Shown: in pieces, positions 17,880 through 27,060 of the stretch
Layout: each line of letters begins with the position of its first letter
Position numbering within the stretch: the stretch's first letter is position 1
DNA from: Planctomycetota bacterium
Lineage (GTDB): Bacteria; Planctomycetota; Phycisphaerae; Phycisphaerales; UBA1924
Direction: 5' to 3'
NCBI GenBank assembly: GCA_039819165.1
Contig: JBCBSM010000001.1
Location: 1,860,001 to 1,924,000 of the forward strand
DNA: 64,000 nucleotides
Notes under the pieces: model-generated
What the model saw: the letters and a program-made list of their open reading frames with translations, nothing else
What the model was told of the DNA's origin: nothing
Databases searched by the model: none
Translations under genes and position numbers: made by a program

Positions 17880-18944
17880 TCACGGTCGTGTCAGCCGGAC
17901 AACAGCGGCGGCAGCGTGGACCCGGACGGCCGGATCGGCGTCGGCCAGCATGCCCTCCAGCACCGGCAGGTGCCGCGCCTGGCCCGTGCGGCCCAGCGAC
18001 AGCGCCGCCAGGGCCCGCACCTGCGGCGAGGGATGGGCTAGGTACTCCTCGGCGATGAAGAAGCCCTGGGGCTGGCCAATCTCGGCCAGGGCGTAGACGG
18101 CCGAAAGGCGGACCTCGGGCGGCAGCTTGCGGCCGGTCTCGTCCTCCTTGGCGGTCAGCAGGATGAGCTGGTCGACCGAGCCGCGGTCGCGGACCTCGCC
18201 CAGGATGCGGGCGGCGAGCGCGGCGGCCTCGAGTTCCTCGGGCCGGGCGGGATAGAGCGCCGCCCGCAGCGGGTGCACCTGGGCCTCGTCGCCCAGCTTG
18301 ACCATCGCCTCGCCCATCTGCAGCCGCATGAGCTGGAGCTGGACGGGGTCGGCCAACCGCATCGGCCGCCGCGCCGCCTGCCTGAGCAGCGGCAGGGCCG
18401 ACTCGTTGCCCAGCTCGCCCAGGATCACCGCGGCGTGGGCCCGCAGCCTGGGGTCGTCGGCCTCCAGCACCGCGTCGGCCAGCGTGGACATCTGCCTGGG
18501 CGCGCGGTTGGCCGCCATCGCGTACACCGCCGACAGCCGGACGTAGGGCGAGGGGTCCCGCAGCAGCGGCTCGGCGTCGTCGAGGAGCGAGGCCCGCTCG
18601 GCCCGGCCGATGGCCATCAGCGCGATGGCCCGCACGCCCGGGCTCTCGTCGTTCAGGGCCCGCCGCAGCACCGGGGATGCTCGCCCGGGCGCCTCGAGCA
18701 GGCCCTCGAGCGCGTTGCCCCGGACCACCGGGTTGGGATCGCCCGCGTAGCGCTCCAGGGCGGCGATGGCCCGCTCGCGGGCCTGCGAACGCTCGATGGG
18801 GCCGATGGCGGCCTCGGGCGTCCGCGACACGCGGGGCCCCGCCGACGCGCATCCCGGCGTGAGCGTGCCGGCCCCCAGGGCGCCAAGGGCGAGCGAGGCC
18901 GTCGCGATCGCAACACGTGGTCGTACGCTGGTTCTGCGGAGCAT
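17880..18944 (-). CDS. HEAT-repeat lipoprotein
   Basis: 354 residues from ATG 18944. A basic start, a hydrophobic stretch ('IATASLALGALGAGTLTPGC') and the TPGC site suggest a lipoprotein anchored near Cys31. The rest is a regular array of HEAT repeats at ~35-residue spacing, with the recurring pattern 'SPYVRLSAVYAM', 'DPRLRAHAAVILGELG' and 'SPQVRALAALSLGRTG'. HEAT arrays bind proteins; no catalytic residue pattern is seen. It is the last gene of a run after lnt, 16 bases from it, so envelope assembly or lipoprotein handling is a reasonable but unproven context. Confidence 0.88.
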   Translation of the reverse strand: MLRRTSVRPRVAIATASLALGALGAGTLTPGCASAGPRVSRTPEAAIGPIERSQARERAIAALERYAGDPNPVVRGNALEGLLEAPGRASPVLRRALNDESPGVRAIALMAIGRAERASLLDDAEPLLRDPSPYVRLSAVYAMAANRAPRQMSTLADAVLEADDPRLRAHAAVILGELGNESALPLLRQAARRPMRLADPVQLQLMRLQMGEAMVKLGDEAQVHPLRAALYPARPEELEAAALAARILGEVRDRGSVDQLILLTAKEDETGRKLPPEVRLSAVYALAEIGQPQGFFIAEEYLAHPSPQVRALAALSLGRTGQARHLPVLEGMLADADPAVRVHAAAAVVRLTRP

Positions 18945-18960
18945 CAGCGTCGTTCGTCGG

Positions 18961-20730
18961 CTAGGCCGCCGCGGTTCGTCCAGCCCGGGCCCGCAGCGAG
19001 CCCCGCACCAGCAGCACGCCGCCGGCGGCCAGCAGGACGTAGGGCGTCGCCCAGCCCGCGGCCGCGTAGGGCGTCGGCCGGACGGTGCGGCCCGGGATCG
19101 CGCCGGCCACGATCGCGGGCGTTCGCGTGGCGAAGGCATAGCCCGCGGTCTCGATCTCGTGGTCGGGCCCGGCCTCGGGCAGCCAGGCGGTGGCGCCGAT
19201 GGGCCGACCGCGTGCATCCAGGATGGCCGAGATGCCGGTGTTGGCCGCCCGGACGATGGGCACGCCCAGTTCGAGGGCCCGCCAGCGGGCCAGCTGCATG
19301 TGGGTCGCCCGGGCGGCGTCGCTGTCGCCCATCCAGCCGTCGTTGGTGGCGTTGACGAGGGCATCGACGCGGTCGCCTCCGCCTGTCGCGAGCCGGCGGC
19401 ACACGCCCTCGTAGGCGATCTCGAAGCAGATGGGCGTGGCGACCCGCAGCGCATCGCCGCCGGCCAGCGGCACGTCGATCCACGACGGCTCGGGCGCGGC
19501 GTCGAGGTCGAAGGTCATCCCGCTGGCGCCGATCGCCGACAGCTGCCGCTCCAGCCAGCCCCACCGCGAGACCAGCGGGATCACCTCGCCGAAGATCGTC
19601 AGCCGCATCTTGTCGTACCGCTGGCTCGTCAGCCGGCCGTCCGAGAACAGGTGCACGCTGTTGTGCAGCGCGTCGTAATCACTCTGGATCGAGCCGTCCT
19701 CGGCCCGCGAGAACTCCAGCCCGTCCTGGCTCGCCGCCCCCACCAGCATGGGCACGCCCAGCTCGCCCTGGATGCCCGCGAGCTCTTCGGCGAAGGACCA
19801 CGCGTTGAGCCGGCCCCGCTCGGTCTCGTAGTAGAGCCCAAAGTCCCGCATCGCGCGGACGGCGTCGACGCCGATGGGTGGTCCGGGCAGCATCGTCTCC
19901 GGCCAGACGATGACATCGGCCTCGCCCCCGAGCTGGCGCGTCATCTCGACGAATCGTGCGAACAGGTCGATCTGCCGCTCGATGTCCCAGTTCGTGCGGT
20001 TGCTCTGGGGTACGTTGGTCTGCACGATGCCGGCGCGGATGCCGCGATCACCCCCCGGGGCCTCGCCGACGGGCGGCGCCAGCAGCCCGAGCAGCGCGAG
20101 CGCGAGCCACGGGACCGCGATGAGCGCGACGCACCCGACGATCCTCTCGCGCTGCAGCACGCCCAAGGCAAGACCGATCACCGCCGCCGTGCTCAGCGCC
20201 GCCGCAAAGCCCACGCCGTAGGCCCCCACAACCGCGCCAGCGAGCGACACCCGCGGCGCGTCGATCAGCGGGTGGCCCACGAGCAGCCACGGATACCCGC
20301 CGAAGAGCACCTGCCCGCGGGCGACCTCGACCGCCGACCAGAGCACCGCGAGCGTGGCCGCCGCCGCCAGCGGGGGCCTCGTTCCCCGCAGCGCGAGCGA
20401 CGCCGCCAGCACGAACGCGCCCGCCCAGGATGCCTGCAGCAGCATGCCCGGCGGGTAGCCGAGCGCCGAGATGTCCATGATCCAGGCGTGCGTGATCGAC
20501 CACATGGGCAGCGCGCCCAGCATCGCGCCCAGCGCTGCCGACAGCTTGGCGTACCGACCACGTCGCGACGCCGCCAGCGCCACGGCCATCAGTCCGGCGG
20601 GCGACGCAACCGCCAGCGGCCACCAGGCAATGGGCTCGCCCGACAGCAACCCGGCCAGTGCGTACCAGAGCCCCGCGACTAGCCCGAGCGCGAGCCACGC
20701 GGGCGACAGCTTTCGGAGCCGCCGGACCAT
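18961..20730 (-). CDS. lnt: apolipoprotein N-acyltransferase
   Basis: 589 residues, somewhat longer than the ~510 of E. coli Lnt. The N-terminal ~220 residues hold several transmembrane helices. The nitrilase-like periplasmic domain (~225-540) carries the catalytic triad context: Glu in 'DVIVWPETMLPG', Lys in 'RYDKMRLTIFGEVIP' and Cys in 'TPICFEIAYE'. A final helix anchors the C-terminus. Lnt transfers an acyl chain from phospholipid to the N-terminal Cys of lipoproteins in the inner membrane. It starts 4 bases after accD and is followed by a HEAT-repeat lipoprotein gene, so fatty-acid and lipoprotein functions share a transcript. Confidence 0.94.
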   Translation of the reverse strand: MVRRLRKLSPAWLALGLVAGLWYALAGLLSGEPIAWWPLAVASPAGLMAVALAASRRGRYAKLSAALGAMLGALPMWSITHAWIMDISALGYPPGMLLQASWAGAFVLAASLALRGTRPPLAAAATLAVLWSAVEVARGQVLFGGYPWLLVGHPLIDAPRVSLAGAVVGAYGVGFAAALSTAAVIGLALGVLQRERIVGCVALIAVPWLALALLGLLAPPVGEAPGGDRGIRAGIVQTNVPQSNRTNWDIERQIDLFARFVEMTRQLGGEADVIVWPETMLPGPPIGVDAVRAMRDFGLYYETERGRLNAWSFAEELAGIQGELGVPMLVGAASQDGLEFSRAEDGSIQSDYDALHNSVHLFSDGRLTSQRYDKMRLTIFGEVIPLVSRWGWLERQLSAIGASGMTFDLDAAPEPSWIDVPLAGGDALRVATPICFEIAYEGVCRRLATGGGDRVDALVNATNDGWMGDSDAARATHMQLARWRALELGVPIVRAANTGISAILDARGRPIGATAWLPEAGPDHEIETAGYAFATRTPAIVAGAIPGRTVRPTPYAAAGWATPYVLLAAGGVLLVRGSLRARAGRTAAA

Positions 20731-20734
20731 CGAA

Positions 20735-21589
20735 CTAGAGCCCGGCGTAGTCGATCAGCCGTGCGATCTCGCTCCGCAGGTCGGCACGGGCCACGATCTT
20801 GTCGATCAACCCGTGCTCCAGGCAGAACTCCGCCCGCTGGAAGCCCGGCGGCAGCTCCTGGCGGATCGTCTGGCGGATGACCCGCGGACCCGCGAAGCCG
20901 ATGAGCGCCCCCGGCTCGGCCAGGATGACGTCGCCCAGCATCGCGAAGGAGGCGGTCACGCCGCCGGTGGTCGGGTCGGCCAGCACGCTGATGAACAGCC
21001 CGCCGGCCTCATCGTGCCGCGCCAGCGCCGCGCTCGTCTTGGCCATCTGCATGAGCGAGAGCGTGCTCTCCTGCATGCGGGCGCCGCCCGAGCAGCTGAC
21101 GATGACCAGCGGCAGCGACCGCTCGGTGGCCATCTCGATCGTCCGCGTGATGGTCTCGCCCACCACGCTGCCCATCGAGCCCATCATGAAGCCCAGATCG
21201 AGCGAGCAGAGCGCCGCCTGGCGGCCCTTGACGAAGCCCACGCCAGCCATCACGGCGTCGTGCCGCCCGCTGCGCTTCTGCTCGGCCTCGAGGCGATCGG
21301 GGTAGGCCTTGAGGTCGGTGAAGACCAGCGGATCGATGGGCCGCAGCTCCTCGAACATCGCCTCGAACGAGCCGGTGTCGACCAGGTGCTCGATGCGGTC
21401 GGGGGCGGTAATCCGGAAGTGGTGGTCGCACTCGGGGCAGACGCGGAGATTGGCCTCCATCTGCTTGCGGTAGATCAGCTGCTCGCAGCCCGGGCAGCGG
21501 AGCCACAGCCCTTCGGGCACGCTCGACCGCCGCTGCGGACGCACGTCGGTCCAGCTGCGGGCGGCCTTGGCCTGTGTGGTGCTCGCCAT
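20735..21589 (-). CDS. accD: acetyl-CoA carboxylase carboxyltransferase subunit beta
   Basis: 284 residues from ATG 21589, the usual length. The N-terminal zinc ribbon has Cys32/Cys35 and Cys51/Cys54 ('RCPGC' and 'VCPEC'). The crotonase-like carboxyltransferase core follows, with 'GFVKGRQAALCSLDLGFMMG' and the oxyanion-forming 'SCSGGARMQESTLSLMQM'. With AccA it transfers carboxyl from biotin to acetyl-CoA, giving malonyl-CoA, the first step of fatty-acid synthesis. accA is not in the window. It lies between a histidine-phosphatase-like gene (64 bases upstream) and lnt (4 bases downstream). Confidence 0.95.
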   Translation of the reverse strand: MASTTQAKAARSWTDVRPQRRSSVPEGLWLRCPGCEQLIYRKQMEANLRVCPECDHHFRITAPDRIEHLVDTGSFEAMFEELRPIDPLVFTDLKAYPDRLEAEQKRSGRHDAVMAGVGFVKGRQAALCSLDLGFMMGSMGSVVGETITRTIEMATERSLPLVIVSCSGGARMQESTLSLMQMAKTSAALARHDEAGGLFISVLADPTTGGVTASFAMLGDVILAEPGALIGFAGPRVIRQTIRQELPPGFQRAEFCLEHGLIDKIVARADLRSEIARLIDYAGL

Positions 21590-21653
21590 AGCTCGATTCT
21601 TGGCCGATCGCCGGCCTGCGCTCCGCCCCGGGTCTTGCGGCACGCGGGTCGGG

Positions 21654-22262
21654 CTACACGCCGCCCCGCGCGGGCTGCAGCCGTTCCCGCTCGATCTGGA
21701 TCGGGACTACCAGCGGTCCGCTGACCGCCGCGTCCCAGTTCTCGGTTAGCGGCACTCCCGCCAATCGGCTGCGGACGACGTGGAACGCCAGCGGCCGCAG
21801 CACGACCACCACGTGCTTCGCCTTGCCGTTGAGCTTCTCGATCGCCCGGGCCAGGGCGGCCATGAGCCGGTTCTCGGCCGCCTCGAAGCTCTCGCCCTCG
21901 GGCGCTACCACGGAGGCCGGGTCGTCCAGCCACTGCTTGAAGGCGCCGTACCGCTCCTCCAGGGCGTCGAGCCGCTGCCCCTCCCACAGCCCCAGGTCGA
22001 TCTCGCGGAGATCGTCGATGGTGCGGGGCTTTCGCTCGGCCAACTGGCCGATGTGGTTTGCGGTCTGGGCCGACGCCTCGTCGGGGCCGCACACGATGGC
22101 GGTCACCACCGAGGCGTCCACGCCAAGGAGGGCCTCAGCGAGTTCCTCGCCCCAGGTGGCGCACGCGGGCAGGTCGCAATCGCCGCCCAGACGCGCGGCG
22201 GCGTCCCATTCCGTGCGGCTGCTGCGTACGAGGATGAGATCGATCAGGGCGGGAGCGGCCAT
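21654..22262 (-). CDS. histidine phosphatase-fold protein lacking the catalytic histidines
   Basis: 202 residues from ATG 22262. The fold signals of the phosphoglycerate-mutase-like histidine phosphatases are clear: 'LIDLILVRSSRTEWDAAARL' aligned to the RHG-motif region, 'REIDLGLWEGQRLDALEERY' and 'PEGESFEAAENRLMAAL'. However, the phosphate-accepting His of RHG is Ser (RSS at residues 13-15), and the second catalytic His, usually in a SHG motif, lies in 'VVVVLRPLAFHVV', where Arg replaces it. The Glu of PEGES remains. It therefore looks like a pseudoenzyme, perhaps a binding or regulatory protein for the accD-lnt operon that follows. Confidence 0.85.
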   Translation of the reverse strand: MAAPALIDLILVRSSRTEWDAAARLGGDCDLPACATWGEELAEALLGVDASVVTAIVCGPDEASAQTANHIGQLAERKPRTIDDLREIDLGLWEGQRLDALEERYGAFKQWLDDPASVVAPEGESFEAAENRLMAALARAIEKLNGKAKHVVVVLRPLAFHVVRSRLAGVPLTENWDAAVSGPLVVPIQIERERLQPARGGV

Positions 22263-22457
22263 CCAGGTCCCTTGGGTCGGCAGCCGCTCCGCCACACGCG
22301 GACGACGGCTGCCCCGGGGGCGGCACTCTCCGGGTATCGGCCGGAGGGGCGAACTGTACCGCCCATCCCGACCGATCGAGCGGCCCGAGGGGCGACCGGA
22401 TCGGAATGCCGGGGCTGAAACCCGTACATGATGCGATCAAGATCGGCTATCCGGGCC

Positions 22458-23165
22458 CTACGCCTCGCCACGCCGCATGGCCGATATGACGCCCCGCCGC
22501 TCGCTGGGGGAAGTCCGGAAGACCGCCGATGCCGCCGCCAGCACGTCCGCCCCCGCCCCGAGCAGGCCCGCCGATTGCGCCGGGCCCACGCCGCCGTCGA
22601 CCTCGATCCGCAGGTCCCTCCCGGCCCGCGCCCGCGCCCAGCGAATCTTGCCGAGGGCCGCCGGATCGAACGCCTGCCCCGCGAAGCCCGCGCGGATGGA
22701 CATCACCACGAGCACGTCAACGTGGGGCAGCAGGTCGGCGGCCCGCTCGATGGGCGTCGGCCCGTCGACCGCGACCCCGGCGCTGCAGCCCAGAGACCGG
22801 ATGCGATCGATCAGCGTCCGGGCCTCGTCGCCATCGCACGCCTCGACGTGGAAGGTCAGGTGCCCCGCGCCGGCGCTGGCGAAGGGCTCGACGAAGTCCG
22901 CCGGCCGCTCGACCATCAGGTGGACGTCGAAGAAGGCCTCCGGCAGCGCCGCCTTGAGCGACGCCAGCATGTCGACCCCTAGCGCCAGGTTCGGCACGAG
23001 GTGGCCGTCCATGACGTCGTAGTGCAGGAAGTCGCCGCCGGCCTCCAGGGCGTCGCGGCACTCCTCGCCCAGCCTCGCATAGTCGGCCGCCAGGATCGAC
23101 GGCGCCACCAGCGGCAGGCGCGGCGGATGCAGAAGCGGATTGCTGGTCGTGGACGGCTCGGCCAT
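22458..23165 (-). CDS. rpe: ribulose-phosphate 3-epimerase
   Basis: 235 residues from ATG 23165, which has CAGGGAG 9 bases upstream; an ATG six codons earlier is possible. The TIM-barrel signatures are 'VAPSILAADYARLGEE' (strand 1), 'HYDVMDGHLVPNL' (metal and catalytic Asp/His), 'DVHLMVE' and 'EVDGGV'. The enzyme interconverts ribulose-5-phosphate and xylulose-5-phosphate in the pentose phosphate pathway. The phosphate-loop region reads 'VMSIRAGFAGQAF' where most family members have VMxVNPGFxGQ; the Asn-Pro pair is changed to Arg-Ala but the GF.GQ core is kept. Divergent from the UDP-sugar pyrophosphorylase gene. Confidence 0.9.
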   Translation of the reverse strand: MAEPSTTSNPLLHPPRLPLVAPSILAADYARLGEECRDALEAGGDFLHYDVMDGHLVPNLALGVDMLASLKAALPEAFFDVHLMVERPADFVEPFASAGAGHLTFHVEACDGDEARTLIDRIRSLGCSAGVAVDGPTPIERAADLLPHVDVLVVMSIRAGFAGQAFDPAALGKIRWARARAGRDLRIEVDGGVGPAQSAGLLGAGADVLAAASAVFRTSPSERRGVISAMRRGEA

Positions 23166-23260
23166 CGGCGTGCTCCCTGCCATGCCGCATGGTAATACCG
23201 CCGCCCGGCTCTACGATCGAACCCACCGCCGAAGCACACTCGACGAGGACGACCCACGCC

Positions 23261-24724
23261 ATGAGCACCCCCGCCAGCGCCGGTGCGCGACCCGCGAGAC
23301 TCGAGGACCTGCGGCCAGCGCTCCAGCGGATCGGCCAGGCGCACGTGCTCGCCTTCGCCGACCGGCTCCGCGACGCCGAGCGCGCCGGGCTGGCGGGGGA
23401 TCTGGCGACGATCAACCTCGACGCGCTGCCCGGCCTGATCGAGCGATTCTGCGAGCCCGCGCCCGCCGATGGCCTGGGCGAGCTGCGGCCGCCGACCGTC
23501 TGCTGCCTGCGGGGCACGCCGGGCGACCACGCCATCGACGCCGAGGAGGCACGCAAGGCGGGGCTCGAGCTCGTCCGCGGCGGCAGGGTGGCGGCACTCA
23601 CCGTCGCCGGCGGCCAGGGCACCCGCCTGGGCTTCGACGGGCCCAAGGGCACGCTGCCCATCGGTCCGGTCAGCCGGCGGACGCTCTTCGAGGTCTTCGC
23701 CGACCAGATCGCGGCGGCCTCGCGATGGGCGGGCACGCCCATCCCCTGGCTGATCATGACCAGCCCGCAGAACCACGAGCAGACCATCGCGTTCTTCGGC
23801 GAGCGGGACTGGCTGGGGCTCGATCGCACCCAGATCCGCTTCTTCCGCCAGGGCGTGATGCCGTGCTTCGACCCCGCGACCGGCCGGCTGCTGCTGGCCG
23901 AGCCCCACCGCCTGGCGACCAACCCCGACGGCCACGGCGGCGTGGTCCGCGCCCTCGTCGAGAGCGGCGAGCTGGACCGGCTGGAGCGCGGGGGCGTCGA
24001 ACACATCAGCTACTTCCAGGTCGACAACCCGCTGGTCACGCCCATCGATCCGGCCTTCCTTGGCGCCCACGCCGCGGCCGGCGGCGCGCGATCCTCGGGC
24101 CAGATCTCCAGCAAGATGGTGCCCAAGGCGGCGCCCGAGGAGAAGGTCGGCCTGTTCGCCCGGGTCGCCGGCCGCACCCGCGTGGTCGAGTATTCCGACC
24201 TGCCCGAGGAGGTCGCCCGCGAGCGGACGCCCGACGGGCGGCTCCGCTTCGAGGCCGGCTCGGTGGCGATCCACGCCGCGTCGGTTCGCTTCCTGCGCGA
24301 GATCCACGACGCCGGCGAGCGGGCGCTGCCCTTCCATCGCGCCTTCAAGAAGGTGCCGTACGTCGACGTCGAAACCGGCAATCGCGTCGAGCCCGAGAGC
24401 CCCAACGCCGTCAAGCTCGAGCGTTTCGTGTTCGACGCCGTCCCGGTCGCGGACGAATCGCTGGTGCTGCGGTGCGAGCGGGAGCGGGAGTTCGCGCCCG
24501 TCAAGAACGCCCAGGGCGTGGACAGCGTGGCGACGGGCGCCGCGCTGCAGATCGAGTGCGCCGCCCGCTGGCTGGAGGAACGGGGGCACGCCGTGCCACG
24601 AGGCGACGACGGCGCGCCGGCCTGCACGCTCGAGCTGTCGGGCGGGGCCGCCTGGGCCCACGCCGCGGGCGAGACGCACGAGCCGGAGGGCACGCCAGCC
24701 GCCGGCAGCCGGGTGCTAATCTGA
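23261..24724 (+). CDS. UTP-dependent sugar-1-phosphate uridylyltransferase (UDP-GlcNAc pyrophosphorylase type)
   Basis: 487 residues from ATG 23261. The nucleotide-binding loop 'LTVAGGQGTRLGFDGPKG' is the UAP/UGP signature, followed by 'WLIMTSPQNHEQTIAFF', 'FRQGVMPCFD' and 'YFQVDNPLV'. It ends with 'EFAPVKNAQGVDS', which in UAP1-type enzymes contacts the sugar nucleotide. These enzymes make UDP-N-acetylhexosamine or UDP-hexose from UTP and the sugar phosphate. This eukaryote-like family, rather than the bacterial GlmU type, is common in planctomycetes and related bacteria. The exact sugar cannot be told. It is followed 6 bases later by a hydrolase gene. Confidence 0.9.
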   Translation: MSTPASAGARPARLEDLRPALQRIGQAHVLAFADRLRDAERAGLAGDLATINLDALPGLIERFCEPAPADGLGELRPPTVCCLRGTPGDHAIDAEEARKAGLELVRGGRVAALTVAGGQGTRLGFDGPKGTLPIGPVSRRTLFEVFADQIAAASRWAGTPIPWLIMTSPQNHEQTIAFFGERDWLGLDRTQIRFFRQGVMPCFDPATGRLLLAEPHRLATNPDGHGGVVRALVESGELDRLERGGVEHISYFQVDNPLVTPIDPAFLGAHAAAGGARSSGQISSKMVPKAAPEEKVGLFARVAGRTRVVEYSDLPEEVARERTPDGRLRFEAGSVAIHAASVRFLREIHDAGERALPFHRAFKKVPYVDVETGNRVEPESPNAVKLERFVFDAVPVADESLVLRCEREREFAPVKNAQGVDSVATGAALQIECAARWLEERGHAVPRGDDGAPACTLELSGGAAWAHAAGETHEPEGTPAAGSRVLI

Positions 24725-24730
24725 TCCCGC

Positions 24731-25600
24731 ATGGCCGGCCCGACCGACACGCGTGATCCCTCGGGCTGGCCCGCATCGGCGTTGCGGCTGGCGAGCGCCC
24801 TGCAGGAGCGCACGCGCTTTACCACGCTCGCCGGCGGCGTGCCCGCGCTGCTGGCCCACCCCGATTGGCGGAGCCGCCGTCCGCTCGTGCTCTGGATGCA
24901 CGGCCGCACCAGCCGCAAGGAGATCGACTCGGGCCGCTACCTTCGCTACGTCCGCGCCGGGATCGCCGCCTGCGCCATCGACCTGCCGGGACACGGCGAT
25001 CGTTACGACGCGAGCTGCCAGCAGCCGGAGGGCACGCTGGGCATGCTCGAGCGGGCGCGCGGCGAGGTCGATGGCGTGCTCGCCGAGCTGCTGGGGGGCG
25101 AGCACGCGGGCATGTTCGACGCCGACCGCCTGGCGATCGGCGGCATGTCGGCGGGCGGCATGGTCGCGCTCCGCCGCCTGTGCGAACCCCACCGCTTCCG
25201 CTGCGCCGCGGTGGAGGCCACCACCGGCTGCCTCGAGACCCTCTACTTCCCGCCCGAGGACCAGCCCCGCCGCTGGCCGACGCTGCACGACCGCGACCGC
25301 GTGCGGGTGGTCGACCCGCGGGCGCACCTGGGCGGGTTCGAGCCCCTGCCGCTGCTGGCGATGCACTCCGAGGCCGACGCCATCGTGCCCTTCGAGAGCC
25401 AAGCGGGCTTCGTCCGCGACCTGCGGACGCACTACGAGGCCCGGAGCGCCGCGGCCTCGCTCGTCGAGTTCGTGCACTGGTCCGAGACCGGCGCCGACAG
25501 CGAGCACATGGGCTTCGGCCGCCACGCCCACGAGGCGAAGCTGCGGCACGTCGAGTTCCTGGTGGGCCACCTGGACGCCGCGTCGGGCGCGGAGGCATGA
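24731..25600 (+). CDS. alpha/beta hydrolase, dienelactone-hydrolase or S9-like
   Basis: 289 residues. It has the oxyanion region 'PLVLWMHGRTSRKEID', the nucleophile elbow 'IGGMSAGGMVALRR' (Ser in GMSAG), the acid 'AMHSEADAIVPFES' and the final His near 'DSEHMGFGRHAHE', so the catalytic triad is complete. No signal peptide is present, so a cytoplasmic esterase or hydrolase is expected; the substrate is unknown. It lies 6 bases after the pyrophosphorylase gene and overlaps the MFS transporter start by 4 bases. This suggests that uptake and hydrolysis of a compound are co-expressed. Confidence 0.85.
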   Translation: MAGPTDTRDPSGWPASALRLASALQERTRFTTLAGGVPALLAHPDWRSRRPLVLWMHGRTSRKEIDSGRYLRYVRAGIAACAIDLPGHGDRYDASCQQPEGTLGMLERARGEVDGVLAELLGGEHAGMFDADRLAIGGMSAGGMVALRRLCEPHRFRCAAVEATTGCLETLYFPPEDQPRRWPTLHDRDRVRVVDPRAHLGGFEPLPLLAMHSEADAIVPFESQAGFVRDLRTHYEARSAAASLVEFVHWSETGADSEHMGFGRHAHEAKLRHVEFLVGHLDAASGAEA

Positions 25601-27060
25601 GCGCGGGCGTGCGGGGCCGCCTGGCGCGGCTCAACCCCTTCGCCGGCCTGCCCAACCCGCGGGAGGTGTGGGCCTGGGGCATGTTCGACCTGGCCAACCA
25701 GAGCTTCACGCTGCTGATCATCACGCTGCTGTTCAGCCTGTACGTCACCCAGGTGGTCGTGCCCCAGCCGGTCTTCGATGCCGAATTGCAGGCCCTCGTC
25801 GACGCCGCCCGCGCGAGCGACGACGTCCGCGCGGCGGCCGCCCCGGAGGTCGTCGCCGCCTGCGATCGCGCCGACGCCGCCGAACGACAGGGCAAGTTCG
25901 TCTGGTCGCTGCTGCACGGCGGATCGCTGCTGGCGGTCGTCGTGCTCTCGCCCGTCATCGGCGCCTACGGCGACATCCGCGCCCGGCGGAAGCTGCTGCT
26001 GATGCTCACCGGCCTCGCGTCGGGCGCGCTGACCTGCTCGCTCGGATTCGTCGGCCCGGGCATGGTGATCCTCGCGGCCACGCTCTACATCCCCGCCAAC
26101 GTAGCCTATCAGATCGGCGAGAACTTCCTGGCGTCCTTCCTGCCCGACGTCTCGACGCGGCGGAACATGGGCCGCATCAGCGCCATCGGCTGGACGATGG
26201 GCTACGCCGGTGCGTTGGCGCTGCTCACGATCGTGACCCTTGCCATGCTTCTGTTCGATCTCAAGCAGCCCGGGCAGTGGCGGCCGCTCTTCGTGTTCGC
26301 GGGCCTGTGGTTCCTTCTGGGCATCGTGCCCGCGGGCCTCTTCCTGCGGCGCGACGCAGCGCCCCGCGAGACGGAGCAGCACCCCCTGCGGGCGGCGGTG
26401 CGCCGCGTCGCGGGCCGGGTGCACCTGGCCGCGAAGCACCGCCAGTTGGCGCGCTTCCTGCTGGCCTTCCTCATCTACGGCTTCGGCGTGCAGACCATCA
26501 TCGGCTTCGCGTCGATCATCGCGCGGGACTTCGGCTTCGGCGACGTCAGCCTCGTGCTCTTCGTCGCCCAGATCACCATCACCGCCGTCATCGCCGCCGT
26601 CGCGACCAGCTTCTTCCAGGATCGCCTCGGCGCCAAGCGCACCGTGCTGATCTACCTGGGTGTCTGGGTCGCCAGTTGCTCGGCCATGGTCGCCATCGCG
26701 GTGGTCTGGCCCGGCGGCGGGCCCCAGTGGCCGCTATGGATCGTCGGCAACGGCCTGGGCTTCGGGCTCGGCGGCATCGGCACCGCAAGCCGATCCCTCG
26801 TCGGCCGGCTCACCCCCGCCCACCGCACGGCCGAGTTCTTCGGCCTGTGGGGCATGATCTACAAGCTCGCGGGGGCCATCGGCGTGCTGTCGTTCGGCGC
26901 CATCGCCCGCACGCTGGGCGAGGTCGCCAGCCTCGTGCTGCTGCTGAGCTTCTTCGCGGTCGGCACGCTGCTGATGCTCCGCGTCAACGAGCGGGCCGGC
27001 GTCCGCGAGGCCATGCGCAACGAGCGGCAGGCCCGGCGGGACGGCCTACCCGCCGGCTGA
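25597..27060 (+). CDS. MFS transporter, UMF1/Atg22-like
   Basis: 487 residues from ATG 25597, in an ATGA overlap with the hydrolase. It begins 'PNPREVWAWGMFDLANQSF', the characteristic opening of UMF1-type major facilitator proteins, and has about 12 hydrophobic helices. Other marks are 'SPVIGAYGDIRARRKLLL' (the loop 2-3 MFS motif), 'DVSTRRNMGRISAIGWTMGY' and 'FGLWGMIYKLAGAIGVL'. Eukaryotic Atg22 relatives export amino acids from vacuoles; bacterial substrates are generally unknown. A ~50-residue Ala-rich periplasmic loop sits between helices 1 and 2. The last 15 bases overlap the end of the convergent lipase gene. Confidence 0.9.
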   Translation: MSAGVRGRLARLNPFAGLPNPREVWAWGMFDLANQSFTLLIITLLFSLYVTQVVVPQPVFDAELQALVDAARASDDVRAAAAPEVVAACDRADAAERQGKFVWSLLHGGSLLAVVVLSPVIGAYGDIRARRKLLLMLTGLASGALTCSLGFVGPGMVILAATLYIPANVAYQIGENFLASFLPDVSTRRNMGRISAIGWTMGYAGALALLTIVTLAMLLFDLKQPGQWRPLFVFAGLWFLLGIVPAGLFLRRDAAPRETEQHPLRAAVRRVAGRVHLAAKHRQLARFLLAFLIYGFGVQTIIGFASIIARDFGFGDVSLVLFVAQITITAVIAAVATSFFQDRLGAKRTVLIYLGVWVASCSAMVAIAVVWPGGGPQWPLWIVGNGLGFGLGGIGTASRSLVGRLTPAHRTAEFFGLWGMIYKLAGAIGVLSFGAIARTLGEVASLVLLLSFFAVGTLLMLRVNERAGVREAMRNERQARRDGLPAG

